7,609 bases of DNA, from NCBI GenBank assembly GCA_029934195.1, contig JAOZMQ010000139.1:1-7609 (forward strand), read 5' to 3'. The notes beneath the pieces were generated by a model. That model was not told the DNA's origin. It made no database searches and saw only the letters and a list, made by a program, of their open reading frames with translations. Position numbers and translations under genes: made by a program. Positions 6,234 to 7,609 of this stretch are shown one piece after another; within the stretch, counting starts at the first letter, position 1, and each line of letters starts with the position of its first letter. The DNA is from Candidatus Cloacimonadota bacterium. Its GTDB lineage: Bacteria > Cloacimonadota > Cloacimonadia > Cloacimonadales > JAOZMQ01.

Positions 6234-6304
6234 AAAAATCAATTCCATTAAATTTTTGAATAAAAAAAGACCGGAATTTCTCATTGTAACTTAAAAATTT
6301 GTTT

Positions 6305-6319
6305 TTCGGGACTTCGGGA
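6305..6319 (+). repeat. Short tandem TTCGGGA repeat
   Basis: TTCGGGA occurs at 6305-6311 and 6313-6319, an 8-nt period with one base between the copies. It begins a locally G-rich patch continuing with GGGG at 6325-6328 and CAGGATTTTT at 6333-6342, in an otherwise AT-rich gap. No role can be assigned. Confidence 0.4.
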
Positions 6320-6430
6320 TTTTTGGGGAATGCAGGATTTTTATTCTCGCTCCACAATCATTTCCATCCATTGCGAAACAAGCTAAAAAAGAATAGAGAG
6401 TAATAAACTCATGGCAGACAGACTCATTTA

Positions 6431-6453
6431 TCACTTTGTGAAAAATTGTGAAA
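6431..6453 (+). promoter_or_regulatory. Operator-like cluster of GTGA half-sites
   Basis: TCACTTTGTGA (6431-6441) is a perfect 4+3+4 inverted repeat. TTGTGAAA then occurs at 6436-6443 and again at 6446-6453, exactly 10 bp apart, so the copies face the same side of the helix. This geometry is typical of transcription-factor sites. The cluster lies about 80-100 bp before the dehydrogenase start. It could be chance in AT-rich sequence. Confidence 0.3.
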
Positions 6454-6529
6454 TAAGGAAATACAAAAAAACATTTACAAGAATTATCAATTTAAAAGGT
6501 TTGCTTTTATAAAGATATAAGAGGAAAAT

Positions 6530-7591
6530 ATGAAAAAAATTAATTTTGCTTTAGTTGGTTGTGGAAGAATTTCCAGAAAACATGCCGGTACAATTACAGA
6601 ACATTTGTCACATTGTGCAAACCTTATTGCCGTATGTGATATAAAGGTTGATTTGGCAAAGAAAGTTGGTGAACAATACAAAGTTCCATTTTATGAATCT
6701 TATGATGAAATGCTTGAAAATCATCCTGAAATAAATACAGTAAATATCCTTTCTGAAAGTGGTTTACATGCAAAACATACTATTGATATTGTTAGAAAAT
6801 ATAGAAAAAATATCGTAGTTGAAAAGCCAATGGCACTCACACTTGAAGACGCAGATAAAATGATTCGTGCTTGTGATGAAGAAGGTGTTAAATTATTTGT
6901 AGTAAAACAAAATAGATATAATATTCCTGTAATGAAACTTCGTAAAGCTTTGGAAGAAGGAGACTTTGGAAAACTTGTGATGGGTTCTGTTCGTGTAAGA
7001 TGGTGTCGTCCTCAACATTATTATGATCAAGCTTCTTGGCGTGGAACTTGGGCAATGGATGGCGGAGTTTTCACAAATCAAGCTTCACATCATGTTGATT
7101 TATTAGAATGGATGCTCGGAGAACCTATTTCGGTTTTTGCCAAAAGTAGAACAGCACTTGTTGATATTGAAACAGAAGATACCGGAGTTGCAATAATCAC
7201 ATTTAAAAATGGTGCTATCGGAGTTGTTGAAGCAACTACAGCAACTCGTCCAAAAGATCTTGAAGGTTCAATTTCCATACTTGGAGAAAAAGGTTCAGTT
7301 GAAATCAGTGGTTTTGCTGTAAATGAGATGAAGACTTGGAACTTTGAAAATAAAGAGAATATTGAAATCAGTAAATATAAAGAGAATCCTACTAATGTTT
7401 ATGGTTTTGGACATGTTCGCTATTTGCAAAATGTTTGCGATTCACTTCTCAGTAATAAAAAAGCATTGGTTGATGGTCTCGAAGGGAGGAAATCTCTTGA
7501 GCTTATTAATGCAATTTACGAGTCAATTGAAACAGGAAAAGAAGTTTTTATCAGATTTCAACCCAAAAAATGTAAATTAGGAAGAAGTTAG
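6530..7591 (+). CDS. Gfo/Idh/MocA-family oxidoreductase, WbpB/WlbA-like sugar-nucleotide dehydrogenase
   Basis: This 353-residue cytoplasmic enzyme has the two-domain Gfo/Idh/MocA build. The Rossmann fold opens with FALVGCGRISRKHAG (6-20), a GxGxxx nucleotide loop, and continues to the NAD-site signature VVEKPMALT (96-104). The C-terminal beta-sheet domain includes RPQHYYDQASWRGTWAMDGG (160-179) and NQASHH (183-188), whose N-x-x-x-H spacing supplies the catalytic histidine (H187). These stretches resemble WbpB/WlbA, the NAD-dependent 3-dehydrogenases of UDP-N-acetyl-glucosaminuronic acid that lead to diacetylated uronic acids in O-antigens and capsules. The family contains many look-alikes, so the substrate is inferred. 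AAGAGGA (6519-6525) precedes the ATG. The gene ends 18 nt before the window edge, so partner genes such as a WbpE-type aminotransferase and a WbpD-type acetyltransferase would lie beyond view. Family is near certain, substrate moderate. Confidence 0.88.
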   Translation: MKKINFALVGCGRISRKHAGTITEHLSHCANLIAVCDIKVDLAKKVGEQYKVPFYESYDEMLENHPEINTVNILSESGLHAKHTIDIVRKYRKNIVVEKPMALTLEDADKMIRACDEEGVKLFVVKQNRYNIPVMKLRKALEEGDFGKLVMGSVRVRWCRPQHYYDQASWRGTWAMDGGVFTNQASHHVDLLEWMLGEPISVFAKSRTALVDIETEDTGVAIITFKNGAIGVVEATTATRPKDLEGSISILGEKGSVEISGFAVNEMKTWNFENKENIEISKYKENPTNVYGFGHVRYLQNVCDSLLSNKKALVDGLEGRKSLELINAIYESIETGKEVFIRFQPKKCKLGRS

Positions 7592-7609
7592 AGATTTAAC
7601 CACAGACTT

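Larger units (their letters stand above)
6234..6529 (+). other. Intergenic region between ruvB and the dehydrogenase gene
   Basis: This 296-nt gap has no convincing gene. It holds only a weak candidate ruvB terminator: AATTCC at 6241-6246 could pair with GGAATT at 6273-6278 across a 26-nt loop, which is not persuasive. It also contains the TTCGGGA repeat (6305-6319) and the GTGA half-sites (6431-6453). A marginal promoter, TTATCA (6484-6489), 18 nt, TATAAA (6508-6513), would leave only about 10 nt before the dehydrogenase start. An alternative -35-like TTTACA at 6474-6479 has no matching -10. Confidence 0.5.

Noticed and set aside
6411..6512. A 33-residue reading frame (starting MADRLIYHF) just upstream of the dehydrogenase gene
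   Set aside because: It has no properly spaced ribosome binding site, shows no recognisable motif, and overlaps the operator-like repeats and the candidate -10 box. Its length is expected by chance.

Overview
The window is an AT-rich (roughly 30% GC) bacterial chromosome segment that uses the standard code. It carries seven protein-coding genes, mostly housekeeping or envelope functions, and no rRNA, tRNA, CRISPR array, insertion sequence or phage gene that I can see. A lipoprotein signal, a Sec-type signal peptide, an HDOD signalling protein and a WbpB/WlbA-like sugar-nucleotide dehydrogenase suggest a Gram-negative or diderm organism. Perfect TTGACA -35 boxes in three intergenic positions point to an ordinary sigma70-type promoter and argue against the divergent Bacteroidota consensus. 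A low-GC candidate phylum near the FCB group, such as Cloacimonadota, would fit, but that is a guess from general character and not a demonstrated assignment.

Layout. Positions 1-136 hold a leader with a weak promoter and a possible 5' stem-loop. At 137-2268 (+) an HDOD-domain regulator is followed 8 nt later by a 12-helix MFS transporter, and the two look cotranscribed. At 2403-3167 (+) an orphan secreted lipoprotein has its own promoter and ends at a strong intrinsic terminator (3191-3223). At 5042-3277 (-) a two-gene unit holds a secreted protein that reads as a 5'-nucleotidase-type metallophosphatase stripped of its metal-binding motifs, followed by the tyrosine recombinase xerC. At 5199-6233 (+) lies ruvB, divergent from that unit. 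A 296-nt gap with short repeats and operator-like half-sites precedes a Gfo/Idh/MocA dehydrogenase (6530-7591, +), which is probably the first gene of a surface-polysaccharide sugar pathway continuing past the window.

How the genes relate. xerC (chromosome dimer resolution) and ruvB (Holliday junction migration) both serve recombination and segregation, but they are transcribed divergently and separated by the signal-peptide gene, so they do not form one operon. The HDOD-MFS pair may couple a signalling output to transport. I found no convincing multi-gene novel system. The most unusual item is the apparent non-catalytic metallophosphatase-fold protein upstream of xerC.
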